Assembly (NCBI GenBank): GCA_049680295.1
Contig: JBAUHN010000164.1
Span: forward strand, 1 to 28,447
Length of the DNA: 28,447 nucleotides
Direction: 5' to 3'
DNA from: JBAUHN01 sp049680295
GTDB lineage: Bacteria > Pseudomonadota > Alphaproteobacteria > Rhodobacterales > Rhodobacteraceae
Under the pieces are notes generated by a model. That model worked only from the letters and a program-made list of their open reading frames with translations. It did not search any database and was not told where the DNA came from. A program made the position numbers and the translations under genes. Position 1 is the first letter of the stretch; each line of letters begins with the position of its first letter. This document shows positions 14,215 to 22,972 of this stretch, in pieces.

Positions 14215-14996
14215 CAGCGCGGTGTCAGAAAATGGCGGTCACTGTCGCTGAGGACAAAATCGACAATTTCCCGCACATATTCGCTGCCGGTTTCTTCGCC
14301 CAAGCGCCGCGCACGATCTTGGAACGTCCCCTCGCCCTGCGCCAGCATCTGAAACGCGGCCCTGAGCGCCGTTATGTCGCCCCGTGATACGCCACGACGC
14401 TTTAACCCTACCAGATTAAGCCCATCCAGATCACCGCGCGGTGCCTGCACCAACCCGTAAGGTATCACGTCATTTGTAACCATGGTCACAGCGCCGATAA
14501 TCGCGCCACGGCCAACACGCACAAACTGATGAATGCCCGACAGGCCACCAATGATCACATCGTCCTCTAACACACAATGTCCGGCCACTGCTGCCGAGTT
14601 CACCACAATGCAGCGGTCCCCGATCACCGCGTCATGGGCGATATGACACCCGGCCATGAATAATCCGTCATCGCCGATCCGTGTCACGCCGCCGCCGCCT
14701 TCCGTGCCGGTGTTCATCGTGACATTTTCGCGAATGCGATTGCGCTTTCCGATCACCAAGCCGCTGGCTTCGCCTTTGAATTTCAGATCCTGCGGGATTT
14801 CACCTATGACCGAGAACGGAAAAACCACCGTAGCTTCGCCAATTTCGGTACGCCCCGACACCACCACATGGCTTTTCAGCTCAACTTCTGGTCCAAGAAT
14901 GACATCTGGCCCAACCACACAAAATGCGCCCACTTTCGCGGTCGCATCTATTTGCGCGCCGGTTTCAATAACAGCGCTGGGGTGAATAAGGCTCAT
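14214..14996 (-). CDS. lpxA: UDP-N-acetylglucosamine acyltransferase LpxA
   Basis: A 260-residue left-handed beta-helix acyltransferase. Hexapeptide repeats begin at IHPSAVIETGAQIDATAKVG and run to about residue 190, followed by a helical C-terminal domain (NLVGLKRRGVSRGDITALRA). The catalytic histidine is H121 in GCHIAHDAVIG. It transfers an (R)-3-hydroxyacyl chain from ACP to UDP-GlcNAc, the first lipid A step. The ACP substrate comes from the same intermediate pool used by FabZ, encoded 12 bases upstream, so the two compete for acyl-ACP; neighbouring position keeps them balanced in many bacteria. Confidence 0.97.
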   Translation of the reverse strand: MSLIHPSAVIETGAQIDATAKVGAFCVVGPDVILGPEVELKSHVVVSGRTEIGEATVVFPFSVIGEIPQDLKFKGEASGLVIGKRNRIRENVTMNTGTEGGGGVTRIGDDGLFMAGCHIAHDAVIGDRCIVVNSAAVAGHCVLEDDVIIGGLSGIHQFVRVGRGAIIGAVTMVTNDVIPYGLVQAPRGDLDGLNLVGLKRRGVSRGDITALRAAFQMLAQGEGTFQDRARRLGEETGSEYVREIVDFVLSDSDRHFLTPR

Positions 14997-15008
14997 GCTG
15001 TCGCTACC

Positions 15009-15467
15009 CTAGCCCAAGTCCATCATCGCGGTAAATTCGCATTCCGCAGCCATTTCACCATCGACTGACGCAACGCCTGCAAATTTCCAGACACGACCCC
15101 CGGCTTTTCCACGGGTTGTTGTAATCTCCATCCGCAGAACGTCGCCGGGCACCACTTTGCGGCGGAATTTGCATTTGTCGATGGCCATGAAATAGACCTT
15201 CATATCCTTGTCAGCCATTTCAAGCGTTGTGCCCACCATCACGGCAGCCGTCTGCGCCATCGCCTCAACGATCAACACCCCCGGCATGATCGGTAACCCG
15301 GGGAAATGGCCCTGAAAATGCGGCTCATTCATGGTGACGTTTTTCAGGCCAACCGCACTTTGCGTGCCTTCAATGTCCACAACTTTGTCAACCAGTAGAA
15401 ACGGATATCTATGGGGCAGAATACGTTGGATAAGCTGCACATCGGCAGCCAAGTGTTCCGAGGTCAT
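15009..15467 (-). CDS. fabZ: 3-hydroxyacyl-ACP dehydratase FabZ
   Basis: A 152-residue hotdog-fold dehydratase. It has IQRILPHRYPFLLVDKV near the N-terminus and the active-site block HFQGHFPGLPIMPGVLIVEA with the catalytic His (GHFPG) and Glu (IVEAM). It removes water from 3-hydroxyacyl-ACP in fatty acid elongation. The start at 15467 (MTSEHLAADV) is chosen over a frame 26 codons longer because homology begins here and AAGGA lies upstream. It stands between ompH/skp and lpxA, as in many proteobacteria. Confidence 0.95.
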   Translation of the reverse strand: MTSEHLAADVQLIQRILPHRYPFLLVDKVVDIEGTQSAVGLKNVTMNEPHFQGHFPGLPIMPGVLIVEAMAQTAAVMVGTTLEMADKDMKVYFMAIDKCKFRRKVVPGDVLRMEITTTRGKAGGRVWKFAGVASVDGEMAAECEFTAMMDLG

Positions 15468-15562
15468 GGGGCAGATATCCTTACTTTGCCATGCAAGTGC
15501 TTGTCCTTGGGTACCAATTCCGCCCGGCGGGGGCAAGATACACAAATAGGTCTGCCGCAGCG

Positions 15563-16138
15563 TCAGTCGCCAGCGCCTGCCCCGTCAGAGCCGTCACCTA
15601 AGATCGCATTGACCCGCTCAATCGCGCCGCTGGTGATGTCCACTGCATTGGAACTGAGGAACACGGTTCTGCGGTCAAATACAACAGCCGCACCCGCCTC
15701 TTGCATGATGCTTTGCAAAACCGGCGCCACCGCATTAAGAAACTTGACCCTGTCTTCATCCAGTTCCTGATTGAGCGCCCGGTTCTTGGCATCCTGAACC
15801 CGCCGCGTTTCCTGCACCTTCTGATCGAATGCATCAGCAAGAACGCGAAATTCCGCCGCTTCCATGGACGCGCGCTTTTGGGTCAGCACCTTCTCTTCTG
15901 CCGCCAGTTCAGCCTCGATTTTCCGGTTCTCGGTGGTCAGGGCCGTTCCGGCGGCTTCAATCTGTTGTGCGGCTCGTTTGCCAAAGTCGCTTTCCAGATA
16001 CAATCGCTCTGAATCTACGATCAACACGGGGCTTTGCACGATTGACCCGGCAATTGTTTGAGCCGCCGCTTGGGGGGCAAATCCCGCCCCCCAAAGGGGC
16101 AGGATCAAACCAATCAATAGACCTAAACGCCCTAGCAT
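15563..16138 (-). CDS. skp: OmpH/Skp-family periplasmic chaperone
   Basis: A 191-residue secreted protein. The N-terminal hydrophobic stretch ends in APQAAAQ, a likely signal peptidase I site near residue 27. The mature part begins VLIVDSERLYLESDFGKRAA, then a charged helical region (residues about 65-135, rich in E, K, R and A) predicted to form the coiled-coil tentacles of Skp, and ends with a beta strand block VVFDRRTVFLSSNAVDIT. Skp-type chaperones carry unfolded outer-membrane proteins across the periplasm to the BAM complex. It lies 7 bases downstream of bamA, the classic order. No strong ribosome binding site is visible, so coupling to bamA translation is likely. Confidence 0.9.
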   Translation of the reverse strand: MLGRLGLLIGLILPLWGAGFAPQAAAQTIAGSIVQSPVLIVDSERLYLESDFGKRAAQQIEAAGTALTTENRKIEAELAAEEKVLTQKRASMEAAEFRVLADAFDQKVQETRRVQDAKNRALNQELDEDRVKFLNAVAPVLQSIMQEAGAAVVFDRRTVFLSSNAVDITSGAIERVNAILGDGSDGAGAGD

Positions 16139-16145
16139 CTACGCA

Positions 16146-18503
16146 TCAGAACTTGGTTGAAATCGTAATCTCAAAGCTCTGTTCGCGGTCGTATGTTTCT
16201 TTCCTGACCGCATCAGAAATGTTGAAGCGCAAGGGACCAACCGGCGTGTCCCACAGCAGGCTGACACCGATCACATGGCGGAATGAGCCACTTTCACCGA
16301 CGACCGTGCCGCCTGCGGTGTTCACATCGCTTAGATCCCACAGGTTACCAATGTCGTAGAAAGCAGCTCCGGTGATGCCGTATTCTTCAGGCAGACCAAT
16401 CGGGAACTGTGCTTCAAACCGTGCCGCCAGATAAAGGTTACCCCCCAGCGGATCGGAATCTGCGGCCGTTGTGTCACGCGGGCCAATACCACCGGGATCG
16501 AAACCGCGAATAATCCTCGGGCCCAGAATAAACCGGTCGACTGCGCGGTTGGTGCCACTTTGCCAGGCGAGTGCACCACCTTCTAAGGTTGCCCGCAGGG
16601 TGACTTCTTCGTTCAAGATTTTCGTTTCGCCAATAACTTTCGCAGTCGATTTGATATAGGTGCTGTCGCCGCCCAAACCGGCAAAGTCTTGGCCGAATTG
16701 AACAAGCACACCCGCGTTCGGGTTCAACCCGTTCGTGCGGGAATCGAAAGTATATTGATACCCAATCGAACTGCTGGTCTGACGACCGGCGGCGATATCA
16801 TTGCCGATCACAACACCATTTGTCGCTGGATCACGCGCCAACATTTCGTTGAACTTCGAAGTGTACTGCAATTGTAGTTTGCTTTTCTCGCTTAATGCGA
16901 ACGTCAAACTTGGCTGGAAAATGAACCGCTCCGTATCATAAGATGAAAACGATGAATTCGTCTCTGAATAGTCAAGTTCCAGACCAAAGGACAAATCGCG
17001 CCCCAGCAAACTTGGCTCAACAAAAGAAAGCCCGAAACGACTTGCCTCTTCGGCGGTGGACAGGTTCAGGACCAGCTTTTGCCCACGGCCTAAAAAATTC
17101 TCCTCGGCAAAGCTGACCGCAATTCCGAAACCGTCAGAGGTCGAAAACGCGCCCCCAAAGCTTAACGATCCGGTTGGCTTCTCTTCGACGTTTACGTCAA
17201 TTACAACCTGATCCGGCGACGTCCCTTCGCGCGCATCGACACCCGCAGTTTCGAAATATCCAAGCGCCCGAATGCGTTCTGCGCTTTCACGAATGGCGCG
17301 CGGATTGAAGGGGTCACCTTCGACACTGTCGAACTGACGGCGAATAACCTGATCCAAGGTTGTTGTGTTGCCTTCGATATCAATGCGCTCAACAAAGATG
17401 CGCGGGCCACGGCTGAGGACAAATTCGATATCCAAGGTCAGATCACGATCATTGCGTGTCAGGCGCGGTTCAACCCGCATAAAATCAATACCATCTGCGA
17501 TCGCCTGACGCTCCAGACGGGCAATTTCACTTTCCACCAGCGTCGGGGAATAGATCACGCCAGGGCGCACTTTGATAATGCTTCGGTAGGCGTCGCCATC
17601 GACATTGGGCATTTCGCTTACAACGGTGATTTCGCCAAACTTGAATTGTTGGCCTTCTTGCACGTTAAAGGCCAGAAAATAACCGTCACGTTCTTCGGTC
17701 AGCTGCGCATTGACGGAGATGGTGCGAAAATCAATATAGCCACGCGACAGGTAGAAATCGCGCAACACTTGTTTATCAAATTCAATCCGGTCGGCCACGA
17801 AGGTGTCGCGTTTTACCAAAAACCGGAAGAGACCCGCCTGTTTTGTATCCAAAACCCGGCGCAGACGGCGATCCGAATACACCCGGTTGCCAACGAAGCT
17901 GAGGCGCTCAATTTCGACGACATCACCTTCGAAAACCTCGAAAACCAAATCGACGCGGTTGTCCGACAGTTTGATAACCCGTGGCGACACTTTGGCCGCC
18001 AGACGCCCTTCGTTGGAATAGGCCTCAGCAATCGCTGCTGCATCCCGTTCAACTTGATCTGGGTTGAAAACCCGCCGCTCATTAGATCCGATGGCGGCTT
18101 CCAGTGCTGCGTCTTTGATGCGCCGGTTACCTTCAAATCGGACCCTGTTGATTGTTGGGTATTCAACCACCAAAATTCGCAATGTGCCGCCGCGCGGTTC
18201 AATTTCAACGGATTCGAATAAACCCGAGGTGACCAGGCGCTGATAGGCTTCGTTTAATTCGCCCGCTGTCAGACTTTGACCGCGACCGATTCCTGCCCGG
18301 CTGATGATCGCCGCGTCGCCAATCCGGTTGTTTCCTTCAATGACTACAGAGTTAAAACTGTAGTTCTGCGCCTGAGCGACAGAGACATCTGCAACCCAGC
18401 CTATTGAAATCAAAAAACAAAAAATTCCGGTGCGCAGAATGTTATTAATTTGAAAGCATTTTGCCATTTCGCGGACAAATTTGCCCATGATCCCCAGTGC
18501 CAT
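16146..18503 (-). CDS. bamA: Outer membrane protein assembly factor BamA
   Basis: About 785 residues: an N-terminal signal region (FCFLISIGWVADVSVAQAQ, cleavage likely after AQA), five POTRA repeats (first at NYSFNSVVIEGNNRIGDAAI, last at RIFVERIDIEGNTTTLDQVI), and a C-terminal Omp85 beta-barrel with VRGF-like RIIRGFDPGGIGPRD and a terminal phenylalanine. BamA inserts beta-barrel proteins into the outer membrane. Several in-frame ATG codons (18503, 18488, 18467) could start translation; the one before a basic MAKCFQINNILRTG stretch also gives a normal signal peptide, so the true start is uncertain. A promoter with TTGACA lies just upstream, so bamA need not depend only on rseP readthrough. 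Confidence 0.96.
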   Translation of the reverse strand: MALGIMGKFVREMAKCFQINNILRTGIFCFLISIGWVADVSVAQAQNYSFNSVVIEGNNRIGDAAIISRAGIGRGQSLTAGELNEAYQRLVTSGLFESVEIEPRGGTLRILVVEYPTINRVRFEGNRRIKDAALEAAIGSNERRVFNPDQVERDAAAIAEAYSNEGRLAAKVSPRVIKLSDNRVDLVFEVFEGDVVEIERLSFVGNRVYSDRRLRRVLDTKQAGLFRFLVKRDTFVADRIEFDKQVLRDFYLSRGYIDFRTISVNAQLTEERDGYFLAFNVQEGQQFKFGEITVVSEMPNVDGDAYRSIIKVRPGVIYSPTLVESEIARLERQAIADGIDFMRVEPRLTRNDRDLTLDIEFVLSRGPRIFVERIDIEGNTTTLDQVIRRQFDSVEGDPFNPRAIRESAERIRALGYFETAGVDAREGTSPDQVVIDVNVEEKPTGSLSFGGAFSTSDGFGIAVSFAEENFLGRGQKLVLNLSTAEEASRFGLSFVEPSLLGRDLSFGLELDYSETNSSFSSYDTERFIFQPSLTFALSEKSKLQLQYTSKFNEMLARDPATNGVVIGNDIAAGRQTSSSIGYQYTFDSRTNGLNPNAGVLVQFGQDFAGLGGDSTYIKSTAKVIGETKILNEEVTLRATLEGGALAWQSGTNRAVDRFILGPRIIRGFDPGGIGPRDTTAADSDPLGGNLYLAARFEAQFPIGLPEEYGITGAAFYDIGNLWDLSDVNTAGGTVVGESGSFRHVIGVSLLWDTPVGPLRFNISDAVRKETYDREQSFEITISTKF

Positions 18504-18539
18504 GGTACCAACCCAATATTAAGACAGCTATAGACTATC

Positions 18540-18568
18540 TGAGTATCCAGATTCCCTACTGTTGTCAA
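18540..18568 (-). promoter_or_regulatory. Putative bamA promoter
   Basis: On the minus strand TTGACA (complement of 18563-18568) is followed after 17 bases by TACTCA (complement of 18540-18545); an alternative -10, GATACT, has a 15-base spacer. The -35 is perfect, the -10 is weak. It lies about 37-65 bases upstream of the bamA reading frame. Confidence 0.5.
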
Positions 18569-18596
18569 AACCATGTGGCATAAAAAGTTCAAACAA

Positions 18597-18625
18597 CTAA
18601 ATGCGCGCCATTGGCACGCATTTAG
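18597..18625 (-). terminator. Hairpin after the 41-aa gene, possible weak terminator
   Basis: CTAAATGCG (18597-18605) and CGCATTTAG (18617-18625) form a 9-bp stem, and inner bases GCC/GGC extend it. On the minus strand it is followed by TTGTTTG and later a T5, so it could reduce transcription from rseP and the small gene into bamA. The T-run is not immediate, so terminator strength is doubtful. Confidence 0.4.
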
Positions 18626-18653
18626 ATCGTTTAGTACTGAATGAGGATGTGGC

Positions 18654-18779
18654 TTACAGGCTGCCCAGATAGGCGCCGGCCATCAAGGCCATGGTAATTG
18701 CGCCAAGGTACAGGGCAAGATCCCAGTTGAGATCAAGCAAAAGGCTGAGGCCACGATATCCGCTTTGAATCGATTGCAT
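18654..18779 (-). CDS. Small membrane protein (41 aa), unknown function
   Basis: A 41-codon gene between rseP and bamA on the same strand. It begins MQSIQSGYRGLSLLLDLNWD and continues into one hydrophobic segment (residues about 21-40, LALYLGAITMALMAGAYLGS). AGGTGA lies 6 bases before the ATG, and a 93-base leader carries a 9-bp direct repeat. The composition reads like a conserved Rhodobacteraceae small membrane peptide, as I recall it, but I cannot verify that here. Its place in the envelope-biogenesis cluster suggests a role at the inner membrane; this is inference. It is not an extension of rseP, which ends 93 bases upstream. Confidence 0.7.
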   Translation of the reverse strand: MQSIQSGYRGLSLLLDLNWDLALYLGAITMALMAGAYLGSL

Positions 18780-18817
18780 AGATCACCTATCTCGTTGACG
18801 CTTTTGATCTAGCGGGA

Positions 18818-18847
18818 AATTGTGGCTCCAGTTTGACGAATTGTGGC
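18818..18847. promoter_or_regulatory. 9-bp direct repeat upstream of the small membrane gene
   Basis: AATTGTGGC occurs at 18818-18826 and again at 18839-18847, a period of exactly 21 bases or two helical turns. It lies 39-68 bases upstream of the 41-aa gene start, the usual place for an operator or activator site. No known regulator is assigned. Confidence 0.45.
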
Positions 18848-18872
18848 GATATATTGACCTTTCAACCTGAGG

Positions 18873-20225
18873 TTACGGGCAGAACACGTCATTCCCGAGC
18901 GCAAAAACCATCAAACTCAGCACCATAGCAATTCCGAATGTCATCAAGATACGCAGCGCCATGTCGCTTGGTGGCTTGCCCGTTACTGCCTCATAGGCAT
19001 AAAACACCAAGTGTCCGCCATCCAGTGCCGGAACCGGGAATAAGTTCAGCAGTCCGACGGCGGTTGAAAGAACAGCAATAAACCAGATAAACGATTGCGC
19101 ACCCTGACTGGCCATAGCGCCCGAGGTTTGCGCGATCCCGATCGGGCCGCTTAGATTACAGGTACTGATGTCGCCCGCGATCATGTGGCGCAGGCCGGAA
19201 AACGTACCGGTGATGATCCGGCCGGTCTGTTTGACACCGCCCCACAAGGCCTCGCCCAGACCGCGGGCTTCGGTTGCAGGTTCAAAGGCCATGCCGCCGG
19301 CAATCCCGATGCGCCATTGGGTCGCAAATCCGCCCTCTCTTTGCGGCTCATCGACGCGCTTCGGCTGAAGTGCGAAATCCAGAAATTCACCGCTGCGCCA
19401 TACCGTCAAAAGCATCGCCGCACCCGCGCCGCCCTCGACCCGGTCTTTCAGATGTGAAAATGCAAAAATCGGTTCATTGTCGACGGCGGTAATGACATCG
19501 CCGACCTCCAGACCGATGGACATCGCCGCACTTTGCGGGCTAAGCGCCGAAATCAGTGGTGGGAATAAATAGGCACCGGACACGGTTTGCTCGGCACCAT
19601 CGCGCAGGACGCGGTACTCTAACACGTCATTGATCGGCAAATTATCCAGAAATTCACCGTAGGCGTTTTCGTCTTTGATACTGGGAACCGCTGCGCCATT
19701 GATTTGCAACAGCTCATCACCGGGTTGCAAACCGCGCGCCTCGACCGGCAGGGGGCGCATTTCACCCACAGTCAACGGGTCACGGATTGTGCCGCCACTG
19801 AACATCACCGCGCCAAATACAAGGATCGACAGCGCGAAGTTGAACACCGGCCCGGCCGCGACCGTGGCTGCCCGCGCCCAAAGCGGCGCGCCATGCATGG
19901 TCGCGCGCAGCCGCGCAGGATCAGCGGCGGCTTGCGCCATCGCGTCTTCGTCCTTGCCAGAGGCGGCATTGGCGTCACCTGCGAATTTGACGTAACCGCC
20001 AAACGGAAACAGGGCGATTTGCCAGCGGGTGCCGCGTTTATCAATTCGCGAATAGAGCACCGGGCCAAACCCAAGACTGAACACATCCGCATGAATACCC
20101 GACCAGCGCCCGACGATGTAGTGACCATATTCATGGATCGCGACGATGATCGACAGCGCGATCACAAAAGCTGCGATTGTCCAGATAAATCCGCCAAATT
20201 GCGGAACCAATGACCCAATATCCAA
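18873..20225 (-). CDS. rseP: RseP site-2 zinc metalloprotease
   Basis: A 450-residue S2P protease when started at TTG 20225 (LDIGSLVPQF), the same length as E. coli RseP. The zinc motif HEYGH lies at residues 31-35 within the first membrane helix, two PDZ-like segments occupy the middle, and the second active-site motif NLFPVPALDGGH is near the C-terminus with the last membrane helix. It cuts membrane-embedded anti-sigma factors and signal peptides. The TTG start is preferred because upstream codons overlap dxr and look non-homologous; the gap to the dxr stop is 4 bases and GGGT lies within the dxr end. It follows dxr in the supercluster. Confidence 0.93.
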   Translation of the reverse strand: MDIGSLVPQFGGFIWTIAAFVIALSIIVAIHEYGHYIVGRWSGIHADVFSLGFGPVLYSRIDKRGTRWQIALFPFGGYVKFAGDANAASGKDEDAMAQAAADPARLRATMHGAPLWARAATVAAGPVFNFALSILVFGAVMFSGGTIRDPLTVGEMRPLPVEARGLQPGDELLQINGAAVPSIKDENAYGEFLDNLPINDVLEYRVLRDGAEQTVSGAYLFPPLISALSPQSAAMSIGLEVGDVITAVDNEPIFAFSHLKDRVEGGAGAAMLLTVWRSGEFLDFALQPKRVDEPQREGGFATQWRIGIAGGMAFEPATEARGLGEALWGGVKQTGRIITGTFSGLRHMIAGDISTCNLSGPIGIAQTSGAMASQGAQSFIWFIAVLSTAVGLLNLFPVPALDGGHLVFYAYEAVTGKPPSDMALRILMTFGIAMVLSLMVFALGNDVFCP

Positions 20226-20229
20226 GTGT

Positions 20230-21405
20230 CTACCCTGCTCTTTTCCTGATGACCGTTTTGGCCTCTTGCCGTGCCAAATGGTCCACTTTGCCGACGTTAT
20301 CAAGGGTCATGGTGGCATCAATATGGCCACCAGCACCGTCAAAAGCATCCAGAGTGTCCTCAACGACATGGGCCATATCGGTAAATTTAATGTGACCTGC
20401 GATAAATCCATCAAGGGCCGTTTCTTTGGCGGCGTTAAACACCGCCCCCGACAAACCACCGCGCGCCATCACACCGCGCGCCAGGCGCAATGCCGGCCAG
20501 CGTGCCTCATCGGGGGCGCGAAATGTAAAGCCGCCGATCTGTGCCAGGTCCAGCCGTTCAACCGGTAATTCGCACCGCTCGGGCCAGTTTAGCGCATAGC
20601 CAATCGCATGACGCATATCCGCCGGGCCGACATGCGCCATCAACGCCCCGTCGCAAAACCCAACAAGCGCGTGGATCATCGATTCAGGATGCACCAGAAC
20701 CTCGATCTGTTCCGGAGTGACACCGAAAAACTCTCGTGTTTCAATGACTTCCATCGCCTTGTTGAACATCGATGCACTGTCAATGGTGATCCGCCGCCCC
20801 ATGTCCCAGTTTGGATGGCTTGAGGCCTGAGCCAAAGTCGCATTGGGCAGATCCGCCAGAGGCCAATCGCGAAACGCGCCGCCGCTGGCGGTCAGGATAA
20901 TCCGCTCCACCGCCCTAATATCTTCGCCGACCAGCGCTTGGAATACGGCTGAATGTTCACTATCGACCGGCAACAGTCTGGCGTTGTTGTCCGCTGCTGT
21001 TTGCAACATCAATGCGCCCGCACAGACCAGCGATTCCTTATTGGCCAGTGCCAATGTCGCGCCCTGTTTTAACGCCTCGATCCCTGGCGCCAACCCGGCA
21101 GCCCCAACAATCGCCGACATCACCCAATCTGCAGGACGGCCTGCGGCTTCGGCCAAGGCTGCGCTGCCAGCCGCCGCCACAACGCCTGATCCCGCCAGCG
21201 CATCGCGCAAATCGGGCAACAGATGATCATGGGCGGTCACAGCAATATCCGCCTTAAGGCGGCGCGCATCATTGCTAAGCTGCGCGATATTATCCGCGCC
21301 CGTCAACGCCACCACATCAAAGGCATCAGGGGTGAGCGCAATCAGATCAATGGTGTTTTGCCCAACAGACCCGGTGGCCCCGAAAATACTGACTTTTCGT
21401 ACCAC
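20230..21405 (-). CDS. dxr: 1-deoxy-D-xylulose 5-phosphate reductoisomerase
   Basis: A 391-residue Dxr. The NADPH motif GATGSVGQNT is at residues 9-18; ANKESLV, the metal-binding PVDSEHSA and ILTASGGAFRD, the flexible-loop region SSHPNWDMGRRITIDSA and HPESMIHALV are all present. It converts DXP to methylerythritol phosphate, the committed step of the non-mevalonate isoprenoid pathway, which feeds the UppS product encoded two genes upstream. The start follows the cdsA stop by 6 bases, and the stop precedes rseP by 4 bases. Confidence 0.97.
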   Translation of the reverse strand: MVRKVSIFGATGSVGQNTIDLIALTPDAFDVVALTGADNIAQLSNDARRLKADIAVTAHDHLLPDLRDALAGSGVVAAAGSAALAEAAGRPADWVMSAIVGAAGLAPGIEALKQGATLALANKESLVCAGALMLQTAADNNARLLPVDSEHSAVFQALVGEDIRAVERIILTASGGAFRDWPLADLPNATLAQASSHPNWDMGRRITIDSASMFNKAMEVIETREFFGVTPEQIEVLVHPESMIHALVGFCDGALMAHVGPADMRHAIGYALNWPERCELPVERLDLAQIGGFTFRAPDEARWPALRLARGVMARGGLSGAVFNAAKETALDGFIAGHIKFTDMAHVVEDTLDAFDGAGGHIDATMTLDNVGKVDHLARQEAKTVIRKRAG

Positions 21406-21411
21406 TGAGAG

Positions 21412-22215
21412 TTAACCCAATCCCGGCGGGAAACCGATGAACCCGCCGATGATCAGCAAAAATACCGACGCCCCCAACATCCCATCAAACCGGTCGAGCA
21501 AGCCGCCATGACCGGGGATCAGGTTAGAGCTGTCTTTGATGCCTGTCATCCGCTTGATGGCACTTTCGGCGATATCGCCCATCTGCGAGGCCATCGACAC
21601 AGCGACCGAAATGCCAACCAATTGCAGGCTGGCACCTGTGTTGAGCGAAAACACCAAGCCGACAACGGCGGCGCCAATCCAGCCAAAGCCTGTGCCAGAC
21701 CATGTTTTTTTGGGGCTGACCTTTGGCCAGAATTTGGGACCGCCAATCATCCGGCCTGCAAAATATCCCACCACATCCGTCACCACCACAACCCCGACCA
21801 GCCATAGCATCCAACCGAAACCCATGTCATCGCGCACCGACATCATGCCGTACCCCGCAAGCAAAACCATGGCTGTGAACAGCAAATAGACCACCTTGTA
21901 ACGGCTCAGCTGACCGAACCCGACCAGCGCCGGGGCCAACAGAACCGGCAATGCAAATCCGCCGGGCAGATAAATCGCCACCAAAACGGCAAATCCCGAA
22001 AGCCCCCCCAATTGCAAAGCGACAGCCTTGCGAAGGGGCGCCAGCATCGTCACCAATTCCCAGATCATCACGCCGCAAATCACGGCAACAAGTACATGAA
22101 ACACGTCACCACCCAGCCAAATGCCCCACAATCCCACAGCGACCATAGCGACAGCCGATCCCAGCCGTGCCGCCAGATCGCCCCATTGGGCCGGTTTTCG
22201 CGATGGATCAGTCAT
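21412..22215 (-). CDS. cdsA: Phosphatidate cytidylyltransferase CdsA
   Basis: A 267-residue polytopic membrane enzyme with about seven or eight hydrophobic segments. The family signature near the C-terminus reads AIKRMTGIKDSSNLIPGHGG followed by LLDRFDG, containing the catalytic acidic residues. KFWPKVSPKKTWSG is the usual upstream motif. It makes CDP-diacylglycerol from phosphatidate and CTP for phospholipid synthesis in the inner membrane. It lies 16 bases after uppS and 6 bases before dxr in the same transcription unit. Confidence 0.95.
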   Translation of the reverse strand: MTDPSRKPAQWGDLAARLGSAVAMVAVGLWGIWLGGDVFHVLVAVICGVMIWELVTMLAPLRKAVALQLGGLSGFAVLVAIYLPGGFALPVLLAPALVGFGQLSRYKVVYLLFTAMVLLAGYGMMSVRDDMGFGWMLWLVGVVVVTDVVGYFAGRMIGGPKFWPKVSPKKTWSGTGFGWIGAAVVGLVFSLNTGASLQLVGISVAVSMASQMGDIAESAIKRMTGIKDSSNLIPGHGGLLDRFDGMLGASVFLLIIGGFIGFPPGLG

Positions 22216-22231
22216 TGTACAACCTCACGCG

Positions 22232-22972
22232 CTACACCGCGCCAAATCGGCGGTCACGATCACCGTATGCGGCACAAAGGTCGCGAAATTCCTCTTTGGT
22301 GAAATCCGGCCATAGGGTGTCGATAAATTCATATTCCGCATAGGCCGATTGCCACAGCAGGAAATTGGAAATGCGCGCCTCGCCACTGGTGCGGATCACC
22401 AGATCCGGGTCCGGCAACACACAGGTATCAAGGTATCTCGGCAAGGTTTCTTCGTCGACACTATCAGGGTCCAGCCGCCCTGCCGCCACATCCTGCGCCA
22501 GACGCTGCGTCGCCCGCGCGACCTCATCGCGGCCACCGTAGTTCAGCGCGATTGTCAGATGGACCAGATCATTTGGTGCTGTGATCTCTTCGAGATCATC
22601 CATCATCTTTACCAGTTTCTTGTCCAGCTTGAGGCGGTCCCCAATAAACCGCACCCGCACACCAAATTCGCGCAATGACCGCGCCTCTTTGGTGATGTAG
22701 CGGCGAAACAATGACATCAGTCCGGCCACTTCGACCTGCGTACGTTTCCAGTTTTCCGTCGAAAAGGCAAAGATCGTCAGGTATTGAACCCCGACGTCAG
22801 GACAGCTTTCGACGATTTCACGCACGCGTTTGGCACCGGCGTGATGACCAAAGAGCCGCGGCCGGCCGCGTTGCGTCGCCCAGCGTCCGTTGCCATCCAT
22901 AATGATGGCGACATGCCTCGGACCGCCCCGAGGCGGTGCCGATTTTGGGGTGGCCTTCACCGGGTCAGCCAT
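22232..22972 (-). CDS. uppS: Isoprenyl transferase (undecaprenyl diphosphate synthase)
   Basis: A 246-residue cis-prenyltransferase. Motif I is HVAIIMDGNGRWA with D26 as the key aspartate; FAFSTENWKR, ALNYGGRDE and the C-terminal PDLVIRTSGEARISNFLLWQ complete the family set. It makes the C55 lipid carrier for peptidoglycan and O-antigen synthesis. The ATG at 22972 overlaps the frr stop by one base (TGATG) and is preferred to a TTG one codon earlier. It stands between frr and cdsA as in most proteobacteria. Confidence 0.96.
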   Translation of the reverse strand: MADPVKATPKSAPPRGGPRHVAIIMDGNGRWATQRGRPRLFGHHAGAKRVREIVESCPDVGVQYLTIFAFSTENWKRTQVEVAGLMSLFRRYITKEARSLREFGVRVRFIGDRLKLDKKLVKMMDDLEEITAPNDLVHLTIALNYGGRDEVARATQRLAQDVAAGRLDPDSVDEETLPRYLDTCVLPDPDLVIRTSGEARISNFLLWQSAYAEYEFIDTLWPDFTKEEFRDLCAAYGDRDRRFGAV

